This document shows positions 63,969-64,000 of a stretch of DNA of 64,000 nt, one piece after another. The position numbers were made by a program, and so were the translations under genes. Every line of letters begins with the position of its first letter. Positions within the stretch are counted from its first letter, which is position 1. Source of the DNA: Hexactinellida sp. DTS-2022 (Eukaryota; Porifera; Hexactinellida); contig JAPNXP010000004.1 in assembly GCA_028753945.1 (NCBI GenBank), positions 4,712,001 through 4,776,000 of the forward strand, in the 5' to 3' direction. Below the pieces are notes generated by a model that made no database searches, was not told the origin of the DNA, and was given only the letters and a program-made list of their open reading frames with translations.

Positions 63969-64000
63969 GTCATATAAAGTAGAAATAACTTATACGAGCC

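Overview
This is a eukaryotic, animal-type window. It is AT-rich outside exons, split genes carry GT-AG introns, and the gene set is metazoan: a RIPOR/FAM65 Rho-effector homologue, a three-RRM CELF/Bruno protein, a tetraspanin, a short NPAT-like protein, SPT2, EAPP, MIX23 and the spliceosomal helicase DHX16. I cannot name the species. Short intronless genes, antisense genes nested in introns, and very many small inverted-repeat elements suggest an invertebrate, possibly an early-branching one. No CRISPR array, operon, tRNA or rRNA was seen.

Layout. 1-15.7 kb: hAT-type non-autonomous elements plus three intronless plus-strand genes (3340, 4961, 12307) that I do not recognise. Two of them share a 552-bp block that is about 99% identical while everything around it differs. 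15.7-25.2 kb: the 3' half of DHX16 in four exons (15745-25194). Its 5.9-kb second intron carries an intronless tetraspanin on the minus strand. 25.2-30.8 kb: repeats only. 30.8-31.9 kb: intronless SPT2. 32.8-61.7 kb: one RIPOR gene that I assembled as 31 phase-consistent exons (2844 nt, 947 codons plus stop). Four antisense genes lie inside it: EAPP, a complete four-exon CELF gene, a three-exon coiled-coil gene and MIX23. One RIPOR exon (51567-51613) lies inside an intron of CELF, so these two genes interdigitate. 63.0-63.8 kb: a compact NPAT-like gene.

Repeats. Introns and intergenic DNA are packed with MITEs of about 90-500 bp, flanked by TA and beginning CAGT, a pattern like Tigger/pogo ends. 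Family letters used below, by the start of the terminal repeat: A CAGTAGAACCTCGTTAGTAC; B CAGTCGACTCCGCTTAATAG; C CAGTGAACTCTCGTTATAAC; D CAGTAGATGTCGGATATAAG; E CAGTGGTGTTCGCCTAATAG; F CAGTCGAAACCGGTTTTT; G CAGTCAGGTCTGCTTATTGT; H CAGTAGAACTCGGTTATAAC; I CAGTTGAAACCGGATATTTT; J CAGTGCAACCTCTATAAG; N CAGTGAAGCCTCCCATAACG; O CAGTAGAACCTCGCTAATCC; P CCGTATTTCCCCGAATAAGC. No transposase gene for any of them is visible. A second set has hAT-type ends (CAGGG or CAGTG) with 8-bp target duplications. MITE ends lie just upstream of many splice acceptors and start codons, so they may have shaped gene structure.
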